From Euonymus europaeus (Eukaryota; Streptophyta; Magnoliopsida; Celastrales; Celastraceae): a stretch of 64,000 bases of DNA. Shown piece after piece: positions 12,015 to 22,734 of the stretch. Positions within the stretch are counted from its first letter, which is position 1. The number at the start of each line of letters is the position of its first letter. The stretch lies in NCBI GenBank assembly GCA_963580455.1, contig OY756968.1, positions 9,399,544-9,463,543 on the forward strand. The letters are read 5' to 3'. The translations under genes were made by a program, and so were the position numbers. Below the pieces are notes generated by a model. The model searched no databases and had not been told where the DNA came from. It was given only the letters and a program-made list of their open reading frames with translations.

Positions 12015-15007
12015 AAGACAACAATCACAAGTGTACATCTATCAACTTTAATGGTTTGGAATTGCTCAACTCTCTCAATGGAGGAGCTTTTAACGGTTTT
12101 GTCATTTTTAGAACGAAAGTGGGTCTTTTGATAACGAAACAATCTACGAGGGGAATACTAGTAAATTTTCACATAAAACAACAATAAAGGTGTATACCTA
12201 TCAACTTTGATATTTCGGAATTGTTCAACTCTCTCAATGGAGGAGCTTTTGAGGATTTTGTCCTTTTGAGAACGAAAGTGGGTCTTTTTGTCAACTAAAC
12301 AATGAAGGACAAAACCGTTAAAAGCTCCTCCATAAAAGTTGATAGATGTACACTTTTGATTGTTTTTTTTATTAGTATTCTCCTCATTCTTTGTTTGATT
12401 GACAAAAGACCCACTTTCCTTCCTAAAAGGACATAACCGTTAAGACCTCCTCCATTGAGAGGGTTCAGTAATTTCGAACAGTCAAATTTGATCGATGTTC
12501 ACTTTTTATTGTAATTTAATGTCAAATTTTACAAGTATAGGCTCCATAAATTGTTTCTTTGCCAAAAGACCAACTATCATTCCCAAATGGCCAAAACCAT
12601 TAAAATCTTCTCCATAGTGAGAGTTGAAAAATTTCTAACTATCAAATTCGATTCACGTGCACATTTTATTGCAATTTTATGTCAAATTTTATGAGTATAG
12701 GCTCCGTAGATTGTTTCGTTGCCAAACACCAAATCTCGTTCCCAAATGGGAAAAATCGATAACAGCTATTCCATTGAGAGAGTTGTGCAATTCCGAACCA
12801 TCAAAGTGGACAGGTGTAAACTTTTGATTATTGTTTTATGACCAAATTTATTAGTATTCATCTCCTTCATTGTTTGGTTGACAAAAGGACCTACTTTCAT
12901 TCTAAAATGGACAAAATCCTTAAAAGCTCCTCCATTGAGAGAGTTGAACAATTCCGAAATATCAAAGTTGATTGGTGTACACTATTATTGTTGTTTTATG
13001 TCCAAATTTACTAGTATTCGACTCATAGATTGTTTCGTTCTTAAAAGACCCACTTTTGTTCCAAAATGGAAAAAACAGTTAAAAGCTCCTCCATTGACAG
13101 AGCTGAGCAATTCCGAACCATCAAAGTGAATAGATGTAGACATTCGATTGTTGTTTTATGTCCAAATTTACTAGTATTCATCTCCTTCATTGTTTGGTTG
13201 ACAAAAGGACCCACTTTCATTCTAAAATGGACAAAATCATTAAAAGCTCCTCAATTGAGAGAGTTGAACAATTCCGAAATATCAAAGTTGATTGGTGTAC
13301 ATCATTATTGTTGTTTTATGTCCAAATTTACTAGTATTTGCCTCGTAGATTGTTTCGTTGTCAAAAGACCCACTTTCGTTCCAAAATGAAAAAAATAGTT
13401 AAAAGCTTCTCTATTGACAGAGCTGAGCAATTCCGAACCATCAAAGTGGATAGATGTAAACTTTCGATTGTTGTTTTATGTCCAAATTTACTAGCAGTCA
13501 TCTCCTTCATTGTTTGGTTGACCAAAAGACCCACTTTCGTTCTCAAAAGGACAAAATCCTTAAAAGCTCCTCTATTCAGAGAGTTGAACAATTCCGAAAT
13601 ATCAAAGTTGATAGGTGTATACCTTTATTGTTGTTTTATGTCCAAATTTACTAGTGTTCCCCTCGTAGATTGTTTTGTTGTCAAAAGACCCACTTTCGTT
13701 CCAAAATGGTAAGAACCATTAAAAGCTCCTCCATTGAGAGAGTTGAGCAATTCCAAACCATGAAAATTGATAGATGTACACTTGTGATTGTTGTCTTATG
13801 TAGTATTCTCCTCGTTCATTGTTTGGTTGACAAAAGACCCATTTTCGTTCTCAAAAGAACAAAATCCATAAAAGCTCCTCCATTAAGAGAGTTGAACAAT
13901 TCCAAAATTACAAAGTTGATAGGTGTATACTTTTGATTGTTGTTTTATATCCAAATTTACTAGTATTCGTCTCGTAGATTGTTTCGTTGCTGAAAGAGGA
14001 ACTTTTTTTTCTCAAAAGTACAAAATCCTTAAAAGCTCCCCTATTGAGAGAGTTCAATAATTCCGAAATATCAAAGTTTATAAGTGTACACCTTTATTGT
14101 TGTTTTATGTCCAAATTTACTAGTATTCGCCTCGTAGATTGTTTCGTTGCCAAAACACCCATTTTCGTTCCAAAATGGAAAAAACTGTTAAAAGCTCCTC
14201 CATTGAGAGAGTTGAGCAATTTCGAACCATCAAAGTAGATAGCTGTAAACTTTTGATTGTTGTTTTATGTACGAATTTACTAGTATTCATCTCCTTCATT
14301 GTTTGGTTGACAAAAAGACCCATTTTCGTTCTCAAAAGGATAAAATCCATAAAAGCTCCTCCATTGAGAGAGTTGAACAATTCTGAAATATCAAAGGTTA
14401 TAGGTGTAAACTTTTGATTGTTGTTTTATTTCCATATTTACTAGTATTCATCTCCTTCATTGTTTGGTTGACAAGAAGACCCACTTTCGTTCTCAAAAAA
14501 ACAAAACCTTAAAAGCTCCTCCATTGAGAGATGAACAATTCCGAAATATCAAAGTTGATTGGTGTACACCATTATTGTTGTTTTATGTCCAAATTTACTA
14601 GTATTCGCCTTGTAGATTGTTTCGTTGTCAAAAGACCCACTTTCGTTCCAAAATGGAAAAAACAGTTAAAAGCTACTCCTTTGGCAAAGCTGAGCAATTC
14701 CGAACAATCAAAGTGGATAGATGTAAACTTTCTATTGTTGTTTTATGTCCAAATTTACTAGTATTCATCTCCTTCATTGTTTGGTTAACAAAAAGACCCA
14801 CTTTCGTTCTCAAAAGGACAAAATCCTTAAACGCTCCTCTATTCAGAGAGTTGAACAATTTCGAAATATCAAAGTTGATAGGTGTACACCTTTATTGTTG
14901 TTTTATGTCAAAAGACCCATTTTCGTTCCAAAAAGATTAAAACCATTAAAAGCTTCTCCATTGAGAGAGTTGAGCAATTCCAAACCATGAAAGTTGATAG
15001 ATGTACA
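12015..15007. repeat. 160-bp satellite, block 1 (contains an inversion)
   Basis: Monomers recur every 160 bp: the landmark TGTTT(C/G)GTTG starts at 13031, 13191, 13351, 13511 and 13671. Two monomer types alternate. One carries CTCGTAGATTGTTTCGTTG, the other TCCTTCATTGTTTGGTTG, giving a 320-bp dimer. Conserved words are GTTAAAAGCTCCTCCATTGA, GAGAGAGTTGAGCAATTCCG, GTTGATAGGTGTACAC and CCAAATTTACTAGTATTC. From 12015 to about 12308 the unit reads on the minus strand, and after that on the plus strand. Monomers at about 12310-12790 are more diverged. The monomer stays open in several frames on both strands, which produces many 60-145 codon frames with no coding meaning. Confidence 0.95.
15003..15007. 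other. Target-site duplication gtaca (left)
   Basis: GTACA lies directly before the LTR start TGTCACGCC and recurs directly after the LTR end at 17050-17054. A 5-bp duplication is what Ty3/gypsy integrase makes. Confidence 0.9.
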
Positions 15008-17049
15008 TGTCACGCCCTGTTTCCGGAGACGCGACTGGGTGCTCTCCCCGCACCCTTCCTAGGTCACTAGTGTGAACATCCGGGATCAACCGGAAATCCG
15101 GCAGCACCTTCCCGTATATCGGAGAGTGCCCACCTGCATCAAAAATGCAGCAACAACAACATCACACTAGCAACCTAGCAAACATAGGCGTCGGGCCTCA
15201 ACCACATGCAATCCTGACCCTAGGCCTCAGGCCATCCACTACCAGCATGCACAAACTGATGGCATCACATATAAATCCACACACAGATTTTTATATCATC
15301 AAATATAACCATAATTCAACATCTACATCCACATGCAAGCACAACCGTGCCAAATGGTTATATTCTCTCAACATAGATATACTACATACACCCACATGCA
15401 TAGAGTTTATCTCTAGCACCCCATCCTACCCAGGGCCATCCATGTCAAGTCCCGCTCACCGATCCGCACCATCGGTACCAGTATCGGTATCTCCTGTGGA
15501 AGGAAGAAAGTAGAGGAGTGAGCTAGAAGCTCAGTAGGGTAAAGAAGTAAACATTGATATAGGCAGAACCAAAAGAAAGTAATGCATCAATATGTACCTA
15601 CCACATGAACGTATACTCAACATTTTCACATCAACATTTACCGGATTAACCCTTTCGGAGCACAACAACCACAATACCATTGCAACTCAATGTAATATTG
15701 CACGGGAGCAAGCTCACCACAACCAACCACTCCTAGGATCATCAGGTTGCGTGAACCCATCACGCCCGCACTCCACAAGGCAAGTCCCTCTTGACCCTAC
15801 CCCTAGTGCGTTACCCCACATGGGGTTCACATGACTCGGTGGTAACAACCTTCACCTTGCCATCCTCCCATGTGGCTTCCAAGAAACCTAAAGGTTCCCG
15901 AGTCCATACCCGAGTCCCCCATGCATCTCTAATGCATTATGACATGTCATGCCGAATGGATAAGTATATATGAATATCCTATATATTTACATAACTACAA
16001 TGATGCATGAACGGAAGGTCACAACGTGTCCGTAAATGACGGAACACTAAATCGGGTCATGCAACATTCAACATCAACAATAATCCACACAAGACTCGTT
16101 TCCCCTTAGAAGCAATTAAGGTGGAAACACAAACAACGGCGACCATTGAAGAATAGAAACGCTATTTAGGCAACATTAACGAATGATAGATAGAAAGGTT
16201 GGAAATCCCCTACCTCGTGTCAAGCAAATTACCACAATTTCCCAAATTCAGTTCCTAGGGTTCCGGTTTTCGCAAACCTACAATGTGGCATAACCGAACC
16301 CTCACATGCATCAATATATCAACCACAACTCATATAAACATCAATTAAAATCAATAAATTCGAAATCACTTACTTTTCTCTCTAGAAATTCCTTCCAAAA
16401 TCCTCCAACTCACTCCAAGCTCAACTCAACTCCAAAACACAGATCAATCTACATAAACATCCAAAATCAACCTATAAACAACATATCTAAAGCATAGCAC
16501 CCAACTCTTCAAGAATCTAGCAAATCTAGAAAAACCTAGAATTTCCAAAAACTATAGAAAACTTACCAAAACTCCAAAATCAAGCTTGAATCTTCCTTCC
16601 CAAGCTTCAATGGTCACCAATCTTCAATCCCCAAGCCAAACTCTTGCTAAAACCACTTTCTCTCTCTTCTTCTCTCTCTACTCGGGCTTCTCCAAGAATT
16701 TTATGCAAAAAATGTCAAATTTTGGGCTTAATATCTGATTTTCCCGACAGCCGTCAAGACGCCCTAAGTGGCCGTCCGGACGGATTACTGTTCCCGTAAC
16801 CCACTGCCCTTCCTCTAGGCAAATCCGTCCGGACAGATTACTGTTCACAGAACCCAGTTTTTCCTCAAATTTATTTTCCATCTCGGTCCAAGCTTCGATT
16901 TGATATATTATGGGCCCAAAACGGACATGTATACTAAAAGTTATGACCCATTTACCAAACAAAGCTCAAAACTATTTTTCCATGATTCCGTACTTCACGG
17001 ATCATCCGTATTTCGACTCAAAACTAAATTTTTGGGTCGGGATTTCACA
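15008..17049 (-). mobile_element. Solo LTR, Tekay-type
   Basis: A 2,042-bp stretch interrupts a satellite monomer, with TG...CA ends (TGTCACGCC on the left, GGGATTTCACA on the right) and a perfect 5-bp duplication. It has no internal coding region, so it is a solo LTR left by recombination between the two LTRs of one element. It is related to the LTR at 20564-22718: both share CTCAGGCCATCCACTACCA and the CACAAACTGA region near the outer end. Orientation is minus by comparison with that LTR. A perfect palindrome, CCGTCCGGACGG, sits at 16772-16783 in the U3 side, with a second partial copy (CCGTCCGGACAG) at about 16827-16838. Open frames inside are not coding. Confidence 0.9.
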
Positions 17050-18271
17050 GTACACTTGTGATTGTTGTCTTATGTAGTATTCTCCTCGTTCATTGTTTGG
17101 TTGACAAAAGACCCACTTTCGTTCTCAAAAGAACAAAATCCATTAAAGCTCCTCCATTGAGAGAGTTGAACAATTCCAAAATTTCAAAGTTGATAGGTGT
17201 ACACCTTTATTGTTGTTTTATGTCCAAATTTATTAGTATTTGCCTCGTAGATTGTTTCGTTGCCAAAAGACTCATTTTCGTTCCAAAATGGAAAAAACTA
17301 TTAAAAGCTCTACCATTGAGAGAGTTGGGCAATTTCGAACCATCAGAGTAGATAGCTGTAAACTTTTGATTGTTGTTTTATGTCCAAATTTACTAGTATT
17401 CATCTCCTTCATTGTTTGGTTGACAAAAAGACCCACTTTCGTTCTCAAAATGACAAAATCCTCAAAAGCTTCTCCAGTGAGAGAGTTGAACAATTCCGAA
17501 ATATCAAAATTGATAGGTTTACACCTTTATTGTTGTTTTATGTCCAAATTTACTGGTATTCCCCTCGTAGATTGTTTGGTTGCTAAAAGACCCACTTTCA
17601 TTCTAAAAATGACAAAACCGTTAAAAGCTCCTCCATTGAGAGAGTTGAGCAATTCCAAACCATGAAAGTTGATAGGTGTACCCCTTTATTGTTGTCTTAT
17701 GTAGTATTCTCCTCGTTCATTGTTTGGTTGACAAAAGATCCACTTTCGTTCTCAAAAGGACAAAATCCATAAAAGCTCCTCCATTGAGAGAGTTGAACAA
17801 TTCTGAAATATCAATGTTGATAGGTGTACACTTTTGATTCTTGTTTTATGTCCAAATTTACTAGTATTCATCTCATAGATTGTTTCGTCGTTGCTAAAAG
17901 ACCGACTTTTGTTCTCAAAAGGAAAAATCCTTAAAAGCTCCTCCATTTATAGAGTTGAACAATTCCGAAATATCAAAGTTGATAGGTGTACACCTTTATT
18001 GTTGTTTTATGTACAAATTTACTTGTATTCTCCTCGTAGATTGTTTCATTGTCAAAAGACTAACTTTCGTTCTAAAAAGGACAAAACCGTTAAAAGCTCC
18101 TCCATTGAGAGAGTTGAGCAATTTTGAACCATCAAAGTTGGTAGATGTACACTTTTGATTGTTGTCTTTTTATTATTCTCCTCGTTCCTTGTTCGGTTGA
18201 CAAAAGACCCACTTTTGTTCCTAAAAGGACAAAACCGTTACGAGCTCCTCCATTGAGAGAGTTGAGTAATT
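17050..18271 (+). repeat. 160-bp satellite, block 2
   Basis: This continues block 1 after the solo LTR, in the same plus orientation and with the same two alternating monomer types. The first five bases are the right copy of the gtaca duplication. It ends inside a monomer, at GAGAGAGTTGAGTAATT, against a Tat element. Confidence 0.95.
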
Positions 18272-18507
18272 ACGAGCTGTGTCCTGGCTTCGCCGGGAAG
18301 GACGACGTGGACGTTGTCAAGTAGGAAGCGTACGAGCAGTTCTGACTTCTTCAGGAGGATGGTGATGACAAGGACGACATCGAGGCGTATATGGATACCG
18401 ATGTTCCTCTTGCTCCTATGGAAGACAATGCTCCCCTTGAACTTGGTCATGGCGAGGAGCCCGAGAAGCGCCTGACCACCGAGGAGCCAGTTGATGTAGA
18501 AAACTAG
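18272..18507 (+). pseudogene. Antisense accessory ORF of a Tat element (C-terminal remnant)
   Basis: On the plus strand, opposite to pol, one frame reads about 78 codons up to a TAG at 18505-18507, with two internal stops. The protein would be strongly acidic (DDKDDIEAYMDTDVP, HGEEPEKRLTTEEP). Its codons are GC-rich compared with the AT-rich surroundings. It is followed by an AT-rich tail like a 3' untranslated region. Some Tat-lineage elements such as Grande are known to carry extra frames antisense to pol between pol and the 3' LTR, and this fits that position. Its function is unknown. The start is lost at the junction with the satellite. Confidence 0.5.
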
Positions 18508-19039
18508 TTAATTTTTTAGATCGTTCCACTGTTATTCTAGAAATGTTTCCTTGCTTTCTATGTAGATGACTTAATTATCAATGAAGTTTCTTTTCTTGTC
18601 ACCTTTGATGATTTTTATTAATCTCTCTTCATTTATGCTCGGATATTGTAATTTAAAATGTTTTAAACTGTAATAGATCCGAGAATAGCTACTTAATTGT
18701 TGTGGCCTAGATTTTTCTAGGTCGTAGCAAACTTGTTTTCACTTGGTTGTTGTAACTCAATGGGATTGAGTTGTAACATGCCCAACTTGTTTTCACTTGG
18801 TTGTTGTAACTCAATGGGATTGAGTTGTAACATGCCCAAATCTTTTCTTGTCCACTGTAATTTGAGAAGCCTGGAACAATGCTCGGTCATTGTAAGTCAT
18901 ATCAAATAAGCTGTAATGTACCAGAGCAGTGTACTGTGAACTTTTTGTAAGAGAACGAGCTACTTTCATTGAAATGAGAAAAAGTCCTAAGTCTCGTGTA
19001 AGGAACAAGTGGGAAAAAGGAGTTCTTAAATACATGCCG
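18508..19039. other. Non-coding spacer of the Tat element with a 54-bp tandem duplication
   Basis: No gene is visible between the two convergent coding remnants. A block beginning ACTTGTTTTCACTTGG at 18731 is repeated exactly in tandem from 18785 (period 54), each copy containing CTCAATGGGATTGAG, a near-perfect inverted repeat. Confidence 0.75.
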
Positions 19040-20563
19040 ACAAGAGAAAGTTAAATGTATTATTTTCTGAGGTTTGCAGCATTCTAGGGTTGCATCTCTC
19101 CTGGTTTCTCGGGATTCTCTAACTTGTAGGTTCCATCCAGCATGACCCTAATAATCCGAAAAGGGCCCTCCCAAGTCTCCCCAAGCTCGCCGGGATGTTT
19201 TCCAGCTGCAGTTGCTTTCCTGAGGACCCAATCTCCCTCGGAGAACCTCCTTGTTCGAACTCTTTTATTGTGGTAACGAGCTGTCCTTTGCTTGTAGGCT
19301 GCAGTCCTGATCCGAGCAGTCTCCCGAGCTTCTTCCAAGAGATCCAGATTGTTACATAGCAAGTCGTTGTTTTCTAACTCATTGAAGTTAACAATTCAGG
19401 GAGTGGGGACCCCGATCTCTACTAGAATGACAGCTTCTGATCCAAACATTAGGGAGAAAAGCATTTCTCCCATCGACGTTCTTGGCGTGGTCCTATATGA
19501 CCAGAGGACGCTGTGGAGTTGCTCGGTCCAAGCCCCTTGGCTTTGTTTAGACGAGTTTTTAGTCCCTGAAGGATGATCCGGTCGGTTACTTCAACCTAAC
19601 CATTAGCTTGAGGATGCGCTACAACAGTGATTCTTAGATTGATGCCCAGCTCTTCACAAAATTCTCGGATGTTCACACTTACAAATTGTCGACCATTATC
19701 TGTAATAAGGATCCGAGGAACGCCGTATCTGCAGATGATGGTTTTCCAGATGAAGTCTTTTACCTTGTGGTCGGTGATGGTTGTGAGAGGCTCGACTTCA
19801 ACCCACTTTGTGAAGTAATCTACTGCCACTATGAGAAACTTCCTCTGAGCTGTTGCCTGGGGAAAGGGTCCCAGCAGGTCTATCCCCCATTGAGCAAAGG
19901 GACAAGGGTTCTCGATAACAGTCATCTCGGATGGTGGAAGGTGTGGTATGTTAGCATGTCTCTGGCACTTGTCGCACTTTCGTACTAGATCCTCGGCATC
20001 TTTGCTCATGTTCGGCCAATAATAGCCACAGTGCAAGACCTTGTTAGCTAAGGTCCTTGCTTCTGCATGCCTGCAAGAAACTCCTTCATGCACTTCTCGG
20101 AGAGCATACTCGAAGTCCTGTGGAGCAAGGCATTTAAGGTAAGAGAGCGTAAAGGATCTTCTTTAGAGTATCCCTTGAATGATTGAATACCTCGCTGCCC
20201 TTGCTCAGAGATTCTTACCCTCATTTTTATCTTCAGGCAACTGCCCATCTGTGAGGAATGTTCGTATTGGATCCATCCAAGACCATTCAGTGTTAATTTC
20301 GACGATAGCCCTTACGAGGATGCTTGGTTTGGGCAATATCTCTATCCGTACTGAAGAGGCCTTGTCGTTTTTTGAGATGGATGCTAGTCGAGCTAGCACA
20401 TCGGCTTGTTGATTCACTTCTCGGGGCACTCTCCGTATTTCAACGTTCAGGATTTCACTCAAACAAAGAGCGTATTCAGTAGTCAAGCCCCCCGGCCCGA
20501 GAAGCAGAATTCCTGCTCCACTCCCATCCTTGTTTGAACAACCATCAACAAAGAGCTCCCATA
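19040..20563 (-). pseudogene. pol: Tat pol remnant: additional RNase H, integrase
   Basis: The upstream end (about 20205-20563) holds the first strand of an archaeal-type RNase H (LFVDGCSNKDGSGAG) joined in frame to its last part (VEIRRVPREVNQQADVLARL). Roughly 70-80 residues in between are missing, including central catalytic acids. Frameshifts at about 20100-20210 lead into the integrase. Its zinc region (about 19950-20090) ends in CDKCQRHANIPH, and core aspartates lie in WGIDLLGPF and LITDNGRQF. The glutamate lies in VEVTDRIIL just after a TAG at 19596-19598 that replaces Gln. More frame breaks occur at about 19400-19560. The C-terminal tail (19084-19362) has KRVRTRRFSEGDWVL and WEGPFRI. 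A TAG near 19084 sits where relatives have Trp. The piece is clearly dead. Confidence 0.8.
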
Positions 20564-21552
20564 TGTGACGCTCCGATCCGGGCACGCCATGGGTGCCTCT
20601 CCGGCACCGTCCTAGGCCACTAGTGCAATCATCCGACAGACCGAAAATCTGGCGGCATCTCCCGGTATAACGGAGAGTCCCCGCCTGCATCAAAAACACG
20701 CAGCAGAAAATTCAATCCATCACACTAGCAACCTAGCTAGGCCTCAGGCCTCAATCACATGCCATCCTGATCCTAGGGGCCTCAGGCCATCCACTACCAA
20801 TATGCACAAACTGAAAGTAATCTACACATCAATCAAATTCATAATATCATATAACAAAAAATCAAACTCAGCATACATCATGCATACACCCTCTGGTGCC
20901 AATGGTTATAACAATATCATGAACAACACTCATACATCATATACAAAATACGTGCTTAGAGTATCTCTCTAGCACCCTCATCCTACCCAGGGCCATCCAT
21001 GTCACATCCCGCTCTCACTGATCCGTTCCACCAGTACTTTTACCTGTACCAGTATCACCTGTGGGGAGGAAAAGAAAGTAGAGAGTGAGCAAGAAGCTCA
21101 GTAGGGTAAGAGTATAAGAGAACAATATGAAAACTACTACAGGCGCGTATACTCAACAATCACGTAAAACATCAATCCGTGCGATCCCCTCAATGAGCAA
21201 CCTCATCGATACCATGGCTCGTTCCATGTAATATCAAACGTGAGCAAGCTCACCACATCAACTCATCAATATCATGGTTGCTATTCATGTCATATTGAAT
21301 AGGAGCAAGCTCCATAACATCAAACACTTTTGGATTACCTGGTTGCGTGATCCCATCACGCCCGCACCATTCCAGGCAAGGTCCCTCATTAACCGTACCT
21401 CTAGTGCATTATCCTACAAGGATTTCACATGACTTGGTGGTAACTTTCATCACCTCGTCATCCCTCCTGGTAGCTTTCAAGAATCCTAAGGATCTCCGAG
21501 TCCATACTCGAAGTCCAATGCAATTCTAATGCGTTTATGCCATGACATGCCA

Positions 21553-21554
<2 letters not shown>

Positions 21555-21593
<39 letters not shown>
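21555..21593. repeat. (TA)n microsatellite in Tekay LTR
   Basis: About 19 TA units lie inside the LTR. The homologous position in the inverted LTR piece (about 29490-29512) has fewer units, as expected from slippage. Confidence 0.95.
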
Positions 21594-21596
<3 letters not shown>

Positions 21597-22429
21597 CATC
21601 CTACATATATATATGTACATAACTACCATGATGCATGAACGGAATCAAATCGTGCCCATAGATGATGGAACACACACAATCGGGTCATGCAACATTAAGA
21701 ATTACAATATCCAAAAGCAAGGTTCGTTTCCCCTTAGAAGCAATTAAGGCGGAAACACAAATAAACGAACAATGAAGAATCGAAACGCTCTTTAGAATAT
21801 CGAGAATAAACGATAGGAAGAATGGTTGGAAATCCCCTACCTCGTGTCGAGCAATTCACAAATCTCACAATTAGGGTTTTTAACCCCGTTTCTCCAACCT
21901 ATCAATTTTTACACAATCGAACTCCAATGATCATCCAAAACAACTCAACATATCATAACCAATATGAATTAAACAATTAAATTGAGAAAAATACTTTCTC
22001 TCTCTAGGGTTCCTCTCAAACCCCCAAACTCAACCTTATGCAACTCAACTCCAAAACAAGAATCAAACCTACATATACAACCACATATGACCCTAAATCA
22101 ACATATCTAAACCATAGGAATCAACTCTAAACAAAACTAACAAGATCTACTCAAAACCCTATAAATAGGAAAATGAAGAAATCTTACCTCCAAAGCTTGA
22201 ATCTTCCTTGAATCCTTTCTAAATCTCCAAAACCAAGCTTCAATCTCCAAGAATCACCTCAAATACTCTTCTCTCTCTAGAATCGTCGCTCTCTCTCTAG
22301 AACTGAAACAACCTAGAGATTCGCCTAGGCGCTCTGGCCTACCAAAAATTTCCTTGGCGCGCTGCTTTGGGCGCCATCCTGGGCGTGCAGGGTTTTCACG
22401 CCCAGGCGAGGTGCGCCTACTCCATTTCC

Positions 22430-22665
22430 CTCTCTCCCACTGGACTGGCGTGCCTAGGCGCCCTGAGGTGCGCCCAATCTAGTGCCTCCTCTTCTGGACT
22501 TCCTCCATTCATGCATTCACTGGACTGGGCGCTGCGCCTAGGCGCCCTGAAGTGCGCCCAGTCCAGTGCCTCCTTTTCTGGACTTCTTTCCTTACCTGCA
22601 TTCCTGTCACTCATTGGACTAGGCGCAGCGCCTAGGCGCCCTCTGGTGCGCCTAGTCCAGTTTTC
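22430..22665. repeat. GC-rich palindromic triplication in LTR U3
   Basis: Three tandem copies of about 86 bp each contain CCTAGGCGCCCT. The third copy has the longer inverted repeat AGGCGCAGCGCCT. The surrounding LTR is AT-rich. On the minus strand this lies soon after the LTR start, in U3. Confidence 0.8.
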
Positions 22666-22718
22666 CCCCTTTGATCGAACATCAAAATTTCACAAAATTA
22701 TTGGGTCGGGGTTTCACA

Positions 22719-22730
22719 TCCTTCCCCCCA
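22719..22730 (-). other. Tekay polypurine tract
   Basis: The minus strand reads TGGGGGGAAGGA directly before the LTR start TGTGAAACCCC. Confidence 0.85.
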
Positions 22731-22734
22731 TAAT

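Larger units (their letters stand above)
18272..20563 (-). mobile_element. Tat/Retand-type element, 3' part only
   Basis: The minus strand carries part of an additional RNase H, an integrase and its C-terminal tail, followed on the opposite strand by the end of an accessory reading frame. Gag, protease, RT and both LTRs are absent. The right end is cut by a Tekay LTR at 20564 within the RNase H domain. The left end meets satellite DNA at 18271. Lineage is inferred from the archaeal-type RNase H words (FVDGCSNKDGSGAGILL, REVNQQADVLARLAS) and the integrase words (YYWP, CDKCQRHANIPH, WGIDLLGPFP). Confidence 0.8.
20564..22718 (-). repeat. Tekay 3' LTR
   Basis: The 2,155-bp LTR has ends TGTGACGCT and GGGGTTTCACA on the plus strand. 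On the minus strand it starts TGTGAAACCCCGACCC, the same start seen at 63959. It includes a (TA)n tract (21555-21593) and a GC-rich triplicated segment (about 22430-22665). The right end is fixed by the adjoining polypurine tract. Related copies are the solo LTR at 15008-17049 and the piece at 29344-30538. Confidence 0.9.

Noticed and set aside
16678..16962. 94-codon minus frame in the solo LTR
   Set aside because: It lies inside an LTR with palindromic repeats; no domain, and not conserved in the related LTR at 20564-22718.
12878..18158. Many open frames of 60-141 codons in the satellite with a shared protein pattern (KRPTFVLKRTKSLKAP..., CQKTHFRSKMEKTVK...)
   Set aside because: They follow the 160-bp monomer, which is stop-poor in several frames. 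160 is not a multiple of three, so the reading frame changes every monomer, and the pattern appears on both strands. No start context or domain supports a protein.
20205..20699. 164-codon frame starting inside the Tekay LTR and continuing into Tat RNase H
   Set aside because: A chimera across an insertion junction; the first third is LTR DNA (also seen at 30403-30609).
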